NCBI RefSeq assembly: GCF_039710355.1
Contig: NZ_JBDKWZ010000008.1
Coordinates: 62,001 to 126,000 of the forward strand
From: Rapidithrix thailandica
Lineage (GTDB): Bacteria > Bacteroidota > Bacteroidia > Cytophagales > Flammeovirgaceae
DNA length: 64,000 nucleotides
Direction: 5' to 3'
The translations under genes and the position numbers were made by a program. The stretch's first letter is position 1, and each line of letters begins with the position of its first letter. Shown here piece after piece: positions 1 through 8,679 of the stretch. Under the pieces are notes generated by a model that saw only the letters and a program-made list of their open reading frames with translations, searched no databases and was not told where the DNA came from.

Positions 1-2
1 TG

Positions 3-590
3 AGTTATTACCATTATGATAAAAAATTTGAGTTGCCAGACAATACACAGGGACTCCTTGATACAAATAGAGGAGATTGTGAGGCTTTTAGTAATTTGTT
101 GAACCGCTGTAATTGGGTACAGGGAATAACTTCTCAAGTACAAACTAAAAGTCTTGGAAAAGATGAATCTATTGGTACTGTCTCTGGAGCCTTGATAAAA
201 GGTTGGAAGTTTTCTGAGAAAGGAACAGGAGATGATCCAGAATACCCTTTTGTCAATGTTTTTAAGAAAACTGTGAACTTTGGAGTGAATTGGTACGGTG
301 TGCAAGGAAATTACTTTTTTGATAAAAAATTAGCGGTAGAAGTGACCCGGGATTGTGAAAGTGAAGATAATTTGGTGGGGCATAACAACTCTTGTCCTCC
401 CGGTGATTTTGGAATTCATTATTTAGTGGAATATAATGGGATATGGTATGATCCTTCTTATGGTAAGACATTTCCTTCTTTTGAGGCCTGGGAAGAGGCC
501 TCTGTTGTAGGATATTATAAAGCTAGGGAAGGTGATAAGTATACACCTGGGGAGATCAGAACATATTGGGAAGTGCAGAAGAAGAAATAA
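3..590 (+). CDS. Transglutaminase/papain-like domain protein, 5' truncated by window edge
   Basis: The reading frame is open from base 3, so the gene begins to the left of the window and only its last 195 residues are visible. A cysteine in GDCEAFSNLL is followed about 100 residues later by HYLVEYNGIWYDPSYG. This order resembles the Cys, then His, then Asp layout of transglutaminase-like cysteine hydrolases (G-x-C near a helix, then H-x-W-x-E and W-x-x-x-D). A TTG at 33 could in theory be a start, but the frame reads upstream of it and no leader is visible, so truncation is preferred. It ends 17 bases before the first of three tandem secreted paralogues and probably shares their transcript. 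Product and substrate are unknown; the fold assignment is an inference from two short motifs. Confidence 0.55.
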   Translation, partial: SYYHYDKKFELPDNTQGLLDTNRGDCEAFSNLLNRCNWVQGITSQVQTKSLGKDESIGTVSGALIKGWKFSEKGTGDDPEYPFVNVFKKTVNFGVNWYGVQGNYFFDKKLAVEVTRDCESEDNLVGHNNSCPPGDFGIHYLVEYNGIWYDPSYGKTFPSFEAWEEASVVGYYKAREGDKYTPGEIRTYWEVQKKK

Positions 591-607
591 CAGCAAAAAA
601 TAATACA

Positions 608-1672
608 ATGAAAATACAGGTTTTGACCATATTGCTTTGTAGTTGGGTGACTTTAGGAATTTGTGAGGGAAGAAATGATACTTTGAGGTATGTATTGATT
701 GAAGGGGGAAGGTTGTATCACAAAGAAGCTTCACTTTCTATTGACTATAGACCTATAAAGCGTTATTTACTCCATAAAAATAAACAGGTCGCAACAGATA
801 CTCTATATAGTTCTCTATTGAGTAGAAATTGGAGTGTATATAATGATTTCCTTTATGAATATAGGGTTAGACCTATGAGAGGGGGGGGGTATCCATACCG
901 GCCTGAATATATTGTTAGCTTATTTCAAATGAATATCCTAAATCCTTTAAGCAGTTTGGAACGACCCAAAGAGAAGTATCGCTGTAGTATTTGTAATGCC
1001 TTGAATATATACATGCATTTATTTGGTCCTGATTGGAAGGGTTATTCTAAATATATACAACACAAAGGTAAATTAGTACGTACTGCTGCTTTAATTCCCC
1101 GTGGGGAAGCTCGGGCAAAGGATAAATTGACTATGGAACAAGTCAATGCCGATGTGTTCTTTAAGAATGATTCATTGTATTCTTTAGTTTGGGACCCTCA
1201 AGGGTTTTATTTGTGGAAGAGTGATAGTCTTTTTGTGAAAAAAGTAAAAGATTGGAAAGTCATCAAGGCCATTACTATCCGGAAGTTGGATTGGGATTAC
1301 CCACCCATTGCCCGGCTTTCTTTCATAGAGGGAGAAACTTTGTACCGCACCTTGAAAGACCCGGAAATGCTGAAAGGGAATTTCAAGGTCTTTTCCCAGG
1401 AAGGAGAAATCTATTTCTTGAATCGTATTTCCGGGAAGTTGTACTGGCTGGCAGCCAAGAAAGTCTACGAACTAGGGGAGGTGGATATGGCAGCCTATCC
1501 GGAGTTAAATGAGCGAAAACTCTTTATTGAGAACCGGGATACGGGAGAGCTTGTCTTACTGTCTCCGGTGCGTTGGAAGAAGCGTTTATTCAAATCCGTC
1601 CCTCGGCCAAAGGTGAGCGTGATGAGTAAGGAGGAGATAGCTGAGAAGTATCCTATGTTGGCGGGGGAGTGA
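608..1672 (+). CDS. Secreted tandem paralogue, copy 1 of 3
   Basis: A 354-residue protein with an N-terminal signal sequence (MKIQVLTILLCSWVTLG, then CEG). No canonical lipobox is visible because the residue before the Cys is Ile. I do not recognise the family. A CSICN motif near residue 130 keeps a CxxC shared by all three copies, and the C-terminal half is rich in W, Y and L (for example SGKLYWLAAKKVYELG). The ATG at 608 was chosen over a TTG at 566 because it begins the signal peptide and sits where the other two copies start. Copies 1 to 3 have identical length and are spaced exactly 1094 bp apart. Confidence 0.75.
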   Translation: MKIQVLTILLCSWVTLGICEGRNDTLRYVLIEGGRLYHKEASLSIDYRPIKRYLLHKNKQVATDTLYSSLLSRNWSVYNDFLYEYRVRPMRGGGYPYRPEYIVSLFQMNILNPLSSLERPKEKYRCSICNALNIYMHLFGPDWKGYSKYIQHKGKLVRTAALIPRGEARAKDKLTMEQVNADVFFKNDSLYSLVWDPQGFYLWKSDSLFVKKVKDWKVIKAITIRKLDWDYPPIARLSFIEGETLYRTLKDPEMLKGNFKVFSQEGEIYFLNRISGKLYWLAAKKVYELGEVDMAAYPELNERKLFIENRDTGELVLLSPVRWKKRLFKSVPRPKVSVMSKEEIAEKYPMLAGE

Positions 1673-1701
1673 GTAGCAAATCCTTGATATTTATAGTTCA
1701 A

Positions 1702-2766
1702 ATGAAAATACAGGTATTAAGTATTTTACTTTGTGGTTGGGTGACTTTAGGCGTTTGTGAGAGGAGGAATGATAGTTTAGAATATGTATTAATAGAAGGT
1801 AAAAAACTGTATACTCAAGAAATTCCACTCTCTACAGGTAGAAAACCTATCAAGCGTTATTTACTTCATAAAAGTAAAGGAGTAGCCACAGATACTCTTT
1901 ATAGCCCTAAATTAAGTAGAAACTGGACTGTATATAATGATTTTCTTTATGAGTACTGTATTACACCATGGAGAAGTCATACTTATCCATATCGGCCTGA
2001 ATATATTGTAAGTTTATTTCAAATGAATATCCTAAATCCTTTAAGTAGTTTGGAACGGCCCAAAGGGCAGTATCGCTGTAGTATTTGTAACCCTTTGAAT
2101 ATATACAGGTTTTATTTCAATACGGATTGGGAGGGGTATGGGGAATATAAAAAATACAAAGGAAAACTAGTGCGTACTACTAATAATATTCCTCATGAAG
2201 AAGCTAGAGCAAAGGACGAATTGATTATGGAACAAGTGAATGCCGATGTATTCTTTAAGAATGATTCTATGTATTCGTTAGTTTGGGATCCTCAGGGACT
2301 GTATTTATGGAGAAGTGATAGTCTTTTTGTAAAAAAGGCAAAAGACTGGAAAGCGATCAAAGCCATCACAATTCGAAAACTGGACTGGGACTTTCCTCCC
2401 ATAGCCGAATCTCCTTTCAAAAGCCATGGCATTTTGTACCGCACATTGAAAGACCCGGAAATGCTGAAGGGCAATTTCAAGGTCTTTTCCCAGGAAGGAG
2501 AGGTTTATTTCTTGAATCGTATTTCCGGGAAGTTGTACTGGTTGGCAGCCAAAAAAGTCTACGAACTGGGGGAGGTGGATATGGCAGCCTATCCGGAGTT
2601 AAATGAGCGAAAACTCTTTATCGAGAACCGGGATACGGGAGAGCTTGTCTTACTGTCTCCGGTGCGTTGGAAGAAGCGTTTATTCAAATCCGTCCCTCGG
2701 CCGAAGGTGAGCGTGATGAGTAAGGAGGAAATAGCGGAGAAGTATCCTATGTTGGCAGGGGAGTGA
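1702..2766 (+). CDS. Secreted tandem paralogue, copy 2 of 3
   Basis: A 354-residue signal-peptide protein starting at ATG 1702, 29 bases after the stop of copy 1. It is a mosaic. The stretch around YPYRPEYIVSLFQMNILNP and CSICN is nearly identical to copy 1. The stretch from WEGYGEYKKYKGKLV through HEEARAKD and VWDPQGLYLW is nearly identical to copy 3. The last 130 residues are nearly identical in all three. This pattern is expected from gene conversion or unequal crossing-over within the array. The function is unknown; no enzyme motif is visible. Confidence 0.75.
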   Translation: MKIQVLSILLCGWVTLGVCERRNDSLEYVLIEGKKLYTQEIPLSTGRKPIKRYLLHKSKGVATDTLYSPKLSRNWTVYNDFLYEYCITPWRSHTYPYRPEYIVSLFQMNILNPLSSLERPKGQYRCSICNPLNIYRFYFNTDWEGYGEYKKYKGKLVRTTNNIPHEEARAKDELIMEQVNADVFFKNDSMYSLVWDPQGLYLWRSDSLFVKKAKDWKAIKAITIRKLDWDFPPIAESPFKSHGILYRTLKDPEMLKGNFKVFSQEGEVYFLNRISGKLYWLAAKKVYELGEVDMAAYPELNERKLFIENRDTGELVLLSPVRWKKRLFKSVPRPKVSVMSKEEIAEKYPMLAGE

Positions 2767-2795
2767 GTAGCGAACCCTTAATATTTATCGTTCAA

Positions 2796-3860
2796 ATGAA
2801 AATACAGGTATTAAGTATTTTACTTTGTAGTTGGGTGACTTTAGGCGTTTGTGAGGGAAGAAGTGATACATTGAGGTATGTATTGATTGAAGGGGAGAAA
2901 TTGTATCACAAAGAAGCTGCTCTTGCACCTAATAAAATTCCTATAAAACGTTACTTGCTTAATCAAAACGAAAGAATAGCTACGGATACCCTTTACACAA
3001 ATATTTTTGGTAGGAACTGGAATATACATAATGATTATATTTATGAATTTAGAGTTACTCCTTGGAGGGGTCACACTTATCCATATCGTCCTGAGTACCT
3101 AGTCAGTATGTTTCAAAAGAATGTTTTGAACCCCCGGTATCATACGGAACTTCCCAAAAAGGAACGTAAATGCAGTGTATGCAACCCATTGACAATGTAT
3201 AGTGGTAGTTTTGATTATGATTGGGAGGGATATGGGGAATATAAAAAATACAAAGGAAAACTAGTGCGTACTACTAATAATATTCCTCATGAAGAAGCTA
3301 GAGCAAAGGATAAATTGATTATGGAGCAGGTGAATGCCGATGTGTTCTTTAAGAATGATTCTATGTATTCGTTAGTTTGGGATCCTCAAGGGTTATATTT
3401 ATGGAAGAGTGATAGCCTATTTGTAAAAAAAATAAAAGATTGGAAAGTCATCAAGGCTATTACTATCCGGAAATTGAACTGGGATTTTCCTCCTTTCGCC
3501 CGGCTTTCTTTAAAGAAAGGGGAAAACTTGTACCGTACCTTGAAAGATCCGGAAATGCTGAAAGGGAATTTCAAGGTTTTTTCCCAGGCAGGAGAAATCT
3601 ATTTCTTAAATCGTATTTCCGGGAAGTTGTACTGGCTGGCAGCCAAGAAAGTCTACGAATTGGGGAAGGTGGATATGGAGAATTATCCGGAGTTGAACGA
3701 TCGTAAGCTCTTTATCGAAAACCGGGATACGGGAGAGCTTGTCTTACTGTCTCCGGTGCGTTGGAAGAAGCGTTTATTCAAATCCGTCCCCCGGCCAAAG
3801 GTGAGCGTGATGAGTAAGGAGGAGATAGCGGAGAAGTATCCTATGTTGGCGGGGGCGTAA
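2796..3860 (+). CDS. Secreted tandem paralogue, copy 3 of 3
   Basis: A 354-residue signal-peptide protein and the last member of the array, starting at ATG 2796. Its residues 30 to 130 are the most divergent of the three (for example NKIPIKRYLLNQNERIATD and CSVCNPLTMY), while the final third matches copies 1 and 2 almost base for base. The CxxC near residue 130 is conserved. Divergent N-terminal and constant C-terminal halves suggest that the N-terminal part faces a variable partner. That is inference; the family is not recognised. Confidence 0.75.
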   Translation: MKIQVLSILLCSWVTLGVCEGRSDTLRYVLIEGEKLYHKEAALAPNKIPIKRYLLNQNERIATDTLYTNIFGRNWNIHNDYIYEFRVTPWRGHTYPYRPEYLVSMFQKNVLNPRYHTELPKKERKCSVCNPLTMYSGSFDYDWEGYGEYKKYKGKLVRTTNNIPHEEARAKDKLIMEQVNADVFFKNDSMYSLVWDPQGLYLWKSDSLFVKKIKDWKVIKAITIRKLNWDFPPFARLSLKKGENLYRTLKDPEMLKGNFKVFSQAGEIYFLNRISGKLYWLAAKKVYELGKVDMENYPELNDRKLFIENRDTGELVLLSPVRWKKRLFKSVPRPKVSVMSKEEIAEKYPMLAGA

Positions 3861-4048
3861 TTAGTAGAGGTTTGGCTAGACTTTAGCCGTTTAAAGAATC
3901 CTCAATAGATAGTTTACCTAGCTCAATTTTATTCAACTGATGAACTTTGCAAGAAGTAAACAGTCTGTAAGGTGTGTGTCTTCGCTCCGGTCTTAAATAT
4001 ACACCGTTGAATTACTCTGCATTGGGGGTGCTGAAGTATTCAAATAAG

Positions 4049-4092
4049 CCAAAGTCATCGGAAACCTGAATGTCCGATGACTTGGTTTGGCT
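4049..4092. terminator. Hairpin between convergent genes
   Basis: AAGTCATCGGA at 4052-4062 pairs perfectly with TCCGATGACTT at 4073-4083 across a 10-base loop, with extra flanking pairs. It lies just beyond the stop of the minus-strand PARG gene and downstream of the plus-strand array, so it probably ends transcription from one or both sides. There is no strong T-tract. Confidence 0.6.
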
Positions 4093-4108
4093 CTATCACC
4101 GGTTGCTG

Positions 4109-4954
4109 TTAGTCGACGAAGTCAAACGTACTCTCAAAAGCCTTAAAAATCTCCTGATTTTTGGAAGGGTCTAATACAGCAAAAACAATTCGTTGAAAAC
4201 GATTTTCAAAGTCACCACCATCTTTGAGTAAAGATTTGAAGTACCCGGCTATTTTTACCGGATCGTTACGGAATACACCACAGCCCCAGGCACCGAGGAT
4301 TAAGGTACTATGATTCTGGCTGAGAGCAAGCGTTAACAGTTTACGGGTGCGTTCCAACATCACGGCATCTACTTTTTGGAGTTCATCCATTCGTTGATGT
4401 TGCACCAGGCAGCCTGTATTGACAGCCGGGGCCGTGATAATGCTCAGCAAATACGGAGTGTCCAATAACTGATCCTCGTCATTGCGGATCACCGGGACTT
4501 TGGGCGAGTACAACATATGGTCGGAATAGAGGCAGGAGTTATTTTTCCGGTTGGTTTCGTACATTTCCATATGGGCCGTTTGGCATAAATACATACCGGA
4601 AGCCCTGGCAAGACTCTCTTCCTGTGCCTGGCTACCGTTAAGAAAACCTCCTCCCGGATTTTTGGCCGAAGCAAAATTCAATGCGGCCACTCCGTCCTGC
4701 TTTTCTTGATGAATAAGACGGTAAGCGGCCTCCAATGTGGTTTCGTTATGTATTTCAAAGGTGGTGTTAACCATTTGACCCTCAAGGGGTAAGTATTTAA
4801 AGTCCTCCGGTTGTAGATGTAAGGTTTCCTCAACAGAGAAGTGCAGTTGATCGGCTATATTCACGCTCAGGCCTTTGTTGTTGGTATAAGATCCCTTTTC
4901 AAAGAGATCTAATGTTTCCCGAGCAATTTGTGCTCTACGGTTTCTATTACTCAT
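4109..4954 (-). CDS. Bacterial-type poly(ADP-ribose) glycohydrolase (TIGR02452 family)
   Basis: A 281-residue macrodomain-fold protein. The microbial PARG signature is clear: NPGGG at residues 99-103 is followed after a short loop by QEE at 111-113, the GGG-X(6-8)-QEE motif whose second Glu is catalytic. Members hydrolyse the ribose-ribose bonds of poly(ADP-ribose) or remove ADP-ribose from proteins. The length is usual for the family and the N-terminus (MSNRNRRAQIARETLDLFEKG) is typical. It is monocistronic, convergent with the upstream tandem array and followed by a hairpin. The cellular substrate in a bacterium without obvious PARP cannot be told from the sequence. Confidence 0.88.
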   Translation of the reverse strand: MSNRNRRAQIARETLDLFEKGSYTNNKGLSVNIADQLHFSVEETLHLQPEDFKYLPLEGQMVNTTFEIHNETTLEAAYRLIHQEKQDGVAALNFASAKNPGGGFLNGSQAQEESLARASGMYLCQTAHMEMYETNRKNNSCLYSDHMLYSPKVPVIRNDEDQLLDTPYLLSIITAPAVNTGCLVQHQRMDELQKVDAVMLERTRKLLTLALSQNHSTLILGAWGCGVFRNDPVKIAGYFKSLLKDGGDFENRFQRIVFAVLDPSKNQEIFKAFESTFDFVD

Positions 4955-5163
4955 ATTTGATATTTTTCAGATAAACCCTTTTGGTATTTTGCTTTTCCCG
5001 GAAGTTTATACTTTGAAGTGAATTCAACTTTTTCTTTTTCCTGAAAAATGTTTCAAAAACGCCTCCTCCGTATTACTTTTTTCAACAATAGCTTTGGCTA
5101 TTCTCTTCAAAAAGTGCCTTAATGAGCCGATTTTGATTCCATTTTCGGTCAAAAACTATACGT

Positions 5164-6051
5164 TTAAACCACTTCTTTGTGAAATAGGTTAAATATATTT
5201 GTCTTGAATTGAAATTTTCCTAACAGAGATTGGGCTGTGTGAGTGTCTATCTTATATAAATGAATGACTTTGATACTGATCTTGTTAGAGTAACCTTTTG
5301 TGATATTATCTACTGATAAATAGTGCGTTTCTTCTTCTTCGGGAAGATAATAAATCGATATCCGCGAATATTCATTTTTGTCGCCAGGCCCCATCTGGGA
5401 AATGAGTTCTTCAGGATTTTTGAAAAGCTCACCGGTAAATTCCTCTTTTGAATGGATGGGTTCAAATTTAAACTTAAGTGTATATTTTCGGTACCATTTT
5501 TTTAAATTTTCTGAAAAAGGAGTAATGGGATATTGAACGGTAACACTTATCGCGGTTCCTACCAGCAGTGCAGCTTCCAATAACCATACAATGCCAAGAA
5601 CAATCCCTTTAAAAGGCATGCCTTCAAATGTCCAAAGGCCTGTCTCATTGATCGCGAGCATGGATTGTAGAATAAAGCTGGGGTGGCGTAAGTAAAACCA
5701 ATAGTATGGATAATTAAAAGTGACAATTGATAGATCATTATCATATACATAAGAGATATATGCGATCCATTGAAAATACCAACCGGCCACACTTGCTATA
5801 GCAGCGATCAGAATTTTTTGAGAATTGTTTCGGACATATCCGATCTTGGAAAAGAAAACGGAACCGAACCCTATCAGTAACCCAAAGCCTAATGTAATGA
5901 AAATCTGGAAGTACATTTCAGTAATAAGGCAATTCAGAATTTGGTAGGTTTTTCCCAAAATGATGGCAAGTGATATCGATAGGCCAATAGCCAAAAGGAA
6001 CCCCGGAAAGGGAGAATCTCCGGAGTGGGAGTAATACCGCTCTTTATCCAT
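5164..6051 (-). CDS. Hypothetical multi-pass membrane protein
   Basis: A 295-residue protein with about four hydrophobic segments in the first 180 residues (near 15-35, 45-65, 75-95 and 145-170). A charged cytoplasmic-type C-terminal half contains EEFTGELFKNPEEL and YYLPEEEETHYLSV. I recognise no family and see no enzymatic motif. It stands alone, divergent from tpx across a 320 bp gap. The start at 6051 gives a short polar leader before the first membrane segment. Confidence 0.6.
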   Translation of the reverse strand: MDKERYYSHSGDSPFPGFLLAIGLSISLAIILGKTYQILNCLITEMYFQIFITLGFGLLIGFGSVFFSKIGYVRNNSQKILIAAIASVAGWYFQWIAYISYVYDNDLSIVTFNYPYYWFYLRHPSFILQSMLAINETGLWTFEGMPFKGIVLGIVWLLEAALLVGTAISVTVQYPITPFSENLKKWYRKYTLKFKFEPIHSKEEFTGELFKNPEELISQMGPGDKNEYSRISIYYLPEEEETHYLSVDNITKGYSNKISIKVIHLYKIDTHTAQSLLGKFQFKTNIFNLFHKEVV

Positions 6052-6371
6052 TGTAGTAGTTTTAGGTATTTGGTTTGATACCCAAAACTATACTAAAAAA
6101 ATAAAATACCTTTTATCTTGTATTTATATTCTTGTGGAACGCTTGAGGTTTACCGGAAGAAGAATTTCTTAATGAATAGTAGTGAATGAAGGGAAAAACG
6201 CGTGGTTGTCCTTATCAGCCGGAATAAATTTCTATCATGAGTTCAATATCAAGTTTCAAACCTATAATTTAGCTATGCAAGACAAATTTGCGTATGTTTA
6301 TCAATCGTGTGTAAACATGACAAATGCTCTTAAATCAATAACCTATTTTTCAACGATTTAACTTTTTGAAT
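6052..6371. other. Intergenic region, divergent promoters expected
   Basis: 320 bases between a minus-strand membrane-protein gene and plus-strand tpx. No coding potential was seen. A weak minus-strand match to the Bacteroidota -7 element TAnnTTTG (TAGTTTTG, complement of 6083-6090) lies 32 bases before the membrane gene. I see no convincing -33 box. Confidence 0.3.
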
Positions 6372-6875
6372 ATGGCAACCATCACGTTTAAAGGCAACGA
6401 AATTCAGACAAAAGACAATTTACCGCAAGTAGGGGAGCAGGCTCCTGACTTCTCTTTGACCAAAAGCGATTTATCAGAGGTATCTTTAAGCGATTTTGAA
6501 GGGAAAAAACTGGTATTGAATATCTTCCCAAGCATTGATACGGGAATCTGTGCAGCTTCGGTGCGGGCATTCAATGAAAAAGCGGCCGGTTTACCTGAAA
6601 CGGTTGTATTGTGTATTTCCAAGGACTTGCCCTTTGCGCATAAAAGGTTTTGTGAGGCTGAAGGGCTTTCCAATGTAGTGACCCTTTCCGAATATAAAGA
6701 TGACAGTTTTTCCGCAGGCTATGGCGTGAAAATGACAAATGGACCGCTTGCCGGATTGATGTCTCGTGCTATTGTCGTAGTGGGTCAGGATGGAAAGGTG
6801 TCGTATACCGAACAAGTGCCTGAAATTGTACAGGAGCCTGATTATGAGAAGGCTTTACAAGCTATTAATGGGTAG
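6372..6875 (+). CDS. tpx: Thiol peroxidase Tpx (2-Cys peroxiredoxin)
   Basis: A 167-residue thiol peroxidase that reduces H2O2 and alkyl hydroperoxides with thioredoxin as electron donor. The peroxidatic Cys60 sits in FPSIDTGIC, the Tpx-type S-x-D-T-x-x-C motif. The resolving Cys94 is in HKRFCEAEG, at the spacing expected for the Tpx subfamily. The length matches E. coli Tpx. ATG 6372 was preferred to a TTG six bases upstream because MATITFKGNEI is the usual start. The gene is monocistronic and ends in a hairpin with a T-run. Confidence 0.95.
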   Translation: MATITFKGNEIQTKDNLPQVGEQAPDFSLTKSDLSEVSLSDFEGKKLVLNIFPSIDTGICAASVRAFNEKAAGLPETVVLCISKDLPFAHKRFCEAEGLSNVVTLSEYKDDSFSAGYGVKMTNGPLAGLMSRAIVVVGQDGKVSYTEQVPEIVQEPDYEKALQAING

Positions 6876-6887
6876 TTGACACCTTAA

Positions 6888-6922
6888 CGGGACTGCTCCG
6901 TTTTGAGAGGAGTCCTGTTTTT
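6888..6922 (+). terminator. Rho-independent terminator after tpx
   Basis: CGGGACT at 6888-6894 pairs with AGTCCTG at 6911-6917 (one G-U pair), followed by five Ts at 6918-6922. Confidence 0.65.
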
Positions 6923-7004
6923 AAGTGTTTAAAACCAATCCTACGGTTTATCTTTAGCAAGATTATTGAGTTAGGGTTCAACAAAATGAATTACACTAGA
7001 TGTT

Positions 7005-7718
7005 ATGAATGAGGAGAGTAAAACTGTAGATAAAGCGGAAGCCCGGAGTGAAAATCCATTGATGAATTTGATTGTGAATATTGTCATTCCATCGGTGGTA
7101 TTGATGAAGTTCAGCGGGGAGGAATATTTGGGCCCTACTCGAGGGCTGGTGATTGCCTTGGCTTTCCCTCTGGTTTATGGAATTGTGGATTTTGTGAAAT
7201 CCAAAAAGGTTAATTTTATCTCTATTCTTGGGTTTGTGAGTGTGTTGTTTACCGGAGTGGTGGGCTTGATGGAGTTAGATGCCCATCTGATTGCCATTAA
7301 AGAAGCTGCGATCCCCTTGATCATTGGCTTGGCAATCATTATCTCATTAAAAACGCCCTTTCCTTTGGTGCGCAAGTTGATTTACAACGATAAAATTTTA
7401 GACGTTGCGAAAATCAGTACCAATTTGGAAGAGCGGGGCAATTCTGTGGCATTTGAAAAGAAGTTGGTGCTTGCCTCTTATTTGTTGGCCGGTTCCTTCT
7501 TTTTATCTGCAGTATTGAACTATGTACTGGCTCGTATCATCTTGGTGAGCGATCCGGGGACTGTAGCGTTCAATGAGGAACTGGGTAAAATGACAGCCTA
7601 CAGTTTTCCTGTGATTGCTTTGCCTTCAACGCTCATTATGCTGTTGATACTTTGGTTTTTGATCAACCGGATTAAGCGATTGACAGGGCTTGAGTTACAA
7701 GATATTTTCCGGAATTAA
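7005..7718 (+). CDS. VC0807-like membrane protein
   Basis: A 237-residue integral membrane protein with about six hydrophobic segments. The start NPLMNLIVNIVIPSVVLMKF followed by LGPTRGLVIALAFPLVYG resembles the VC0807 family of small uncharacterised bacterial membrane proteins related to septation protein A. It has no catalytic motif, and its molecular role is not known. It is monocistronic, with a perfect palindromic terminator 15 bases after the stop. Confidence 0.7.
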   Translation: MNEESKTVDKAEARSENPLMNLIVNIVIPSVVLMKFSGEEYLGPTRGLVIALAFPLVYGIVDFVKSKKVNFISILGFVSVLFTGVVGLMELDAHLIAIKEAAIPLIIGLAIIISLKTPFPLVRKLIYNDKILDVAKISTNLEERGNSVAFEKKLVLASYLLAGSFFLSAVLNYVLARIILVSDPGTVAFNEELGKMTAYSFPVIALPSTLIMLLILWFLINRIKRLTGLELQDIFRN

Positions 7719-7732
7719 GAATCTTTAATATA

Positions 7733-7770
7733 GCAAAAAGGCCTGCTTTGTACAAAGCAGGCCTTTTTGC
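7733..7770. terminator. Perfect 38-bp palindromic bidirectional terminator
   Basis: 19 bases and their exact reverse complement meet at 7751/7752 with A-run and T-run flanks. This serves both the plus-strand gene ending at 7718 and the minus-strand gene ending at 7787. Confidence 0.9.
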
Positions 7771-7786
7771 TGGTTACAAGGTTGTT

Positions 7787-8167
7787 TTAAATCGGCCGGT
7801 TCAATTCTTCAGCTTTTTCGAGTACATCTACCAACGTGTTTTTGGTAAAAAATCCGGATTGTTTGATCAATAATTTGATTTCGCTGTCCGGAAGTTTGTT
7901 TTTGATGGCGAGCTCCAAATCACTCAGTACTTCACTAAAGGTATCGTACTCCAAGGGAGCAATGGTGGATTTGAATTTGTGAGCTGCTTCGCAAATTCTG
8001 CGGGTTTCTCCTTCTTTGAAGGCTTCTTCCATTCTAAGGGGATATTCTCTTAACCCTTTGATAATGGCATTTAGCAAACTTAACATCAAACGGTTATTGC
8101 CTCCGGTAATTTCGTTCAGGTAGCTGAAGTCAACTTTCTGGTGTGTTAATTCTTTTACTAAGTTCAC
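7787..8167 (-). CDS. Histidine phosphotransfer (HPt) domain protein
   Basis: A 126-residue helical protein with the HPt core AAHKFKSTIAPL, in which His63 is the expected phosphoacceptor. Members relay phosphate between hybrid kinases and response regulators in the cytoplasm. The gene starts with GTG (MNLVKELTHQ). No kinase or receiver gene is adjacent, so it is probably an orphan relay fed by a distant hybrid kinase. The large kinase at 35977 has no receiver domain and is not an obvious partner. Confidence 0.85.
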   Translation of the reverse strand: MNLVKELTHQKVDFSYLNEITGGNNRLMLSLLNAIIKGLREYPLRMEEAFKEGETRRICEAAHKFKSTIAPLEYDTFSEVLSDLELAIKNKLPDSEIKLLIKQSGFFTKNTLVDVLEKAEELNRPI

Positions 8168-8679
8168 AGTTATTAGGATTATGATTAAAGGTTAATTGTT
8201 AAATCAGCTTTAACTAGTATCTCAACTAGCAGATGCTGTAAAGGTTATCACTTGTAAGGATACAACGAAACTTATTGTGTTGTGCCGGGAGTAGTGTATG
8301 TCTAATAACTATTCTTAAGCTCAAGTTTGGGTATTTTTTCTTACAAAATCAAATTTTTGGCACAGTATCTTTAACCGGCTGGTATATGATTATATAAAGT
8401 TTAGCTGTTTGTTTTTTAATGATTTATATTGCCGGGGCTTTCGAAATGCTCTGTTAAAGTGTTTGAATCTTGAAATAATCTGACATGCATGATTATTTAG
8501 GGTAACTGTAAAATATTGAAGCGATCCATAGTCTTCTGTCAAAAATGAATTGAGCTGTACTCCGGGTTTATAAAGTGATTGATCAAAGGGAAGGAAGGTT
8601 GTCGAAGTGTTGTCAAATTCCGGTTAGTGATTAGCTTGCGTGTGGCAAGAGAGGGCTAATCACTAACCGGTGTCTTCAT
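8168..8679. other. Gene-free 512-bp interval
   Basis: It lies upstream of the minus-strand HPt gene and downstream of the minus-strand aminotransferase. No ORF with coding character was seen. It holds the HPt promoter, which I could not locate, and the perfect hairpin at 8620-8670. Confidence 0.4.
8620..8670 (-). terminator. 16-bp perfect inverted repeat downstream of aminotransferase
   Basis: CCGGTTAGTGATTAGC at 8620-8635 and GCTAATCACTAACCGG at 8655-8670 form a 16-bp stem with a 19-base loop, 10 bases after the aminotransferase stop. There is no T-tract on the minus strand. Confidence 0.6.

Larger units (their letters stand above)
608..3860 (+). repeat. Threefold direct tandem repeat, 1094 bp period
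   Basis: The starts 608, 1702, 2796 and the stops 1672, 2766, 3860 are all exactly 1094 bp apart. The two 29-base spacers are also near copies of each other (gtagcaaatccttgatattt versus gtagcgaacccttaatattt). The most conserved block is the last 400 or so bases of each unit. Confidence 0.9.
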
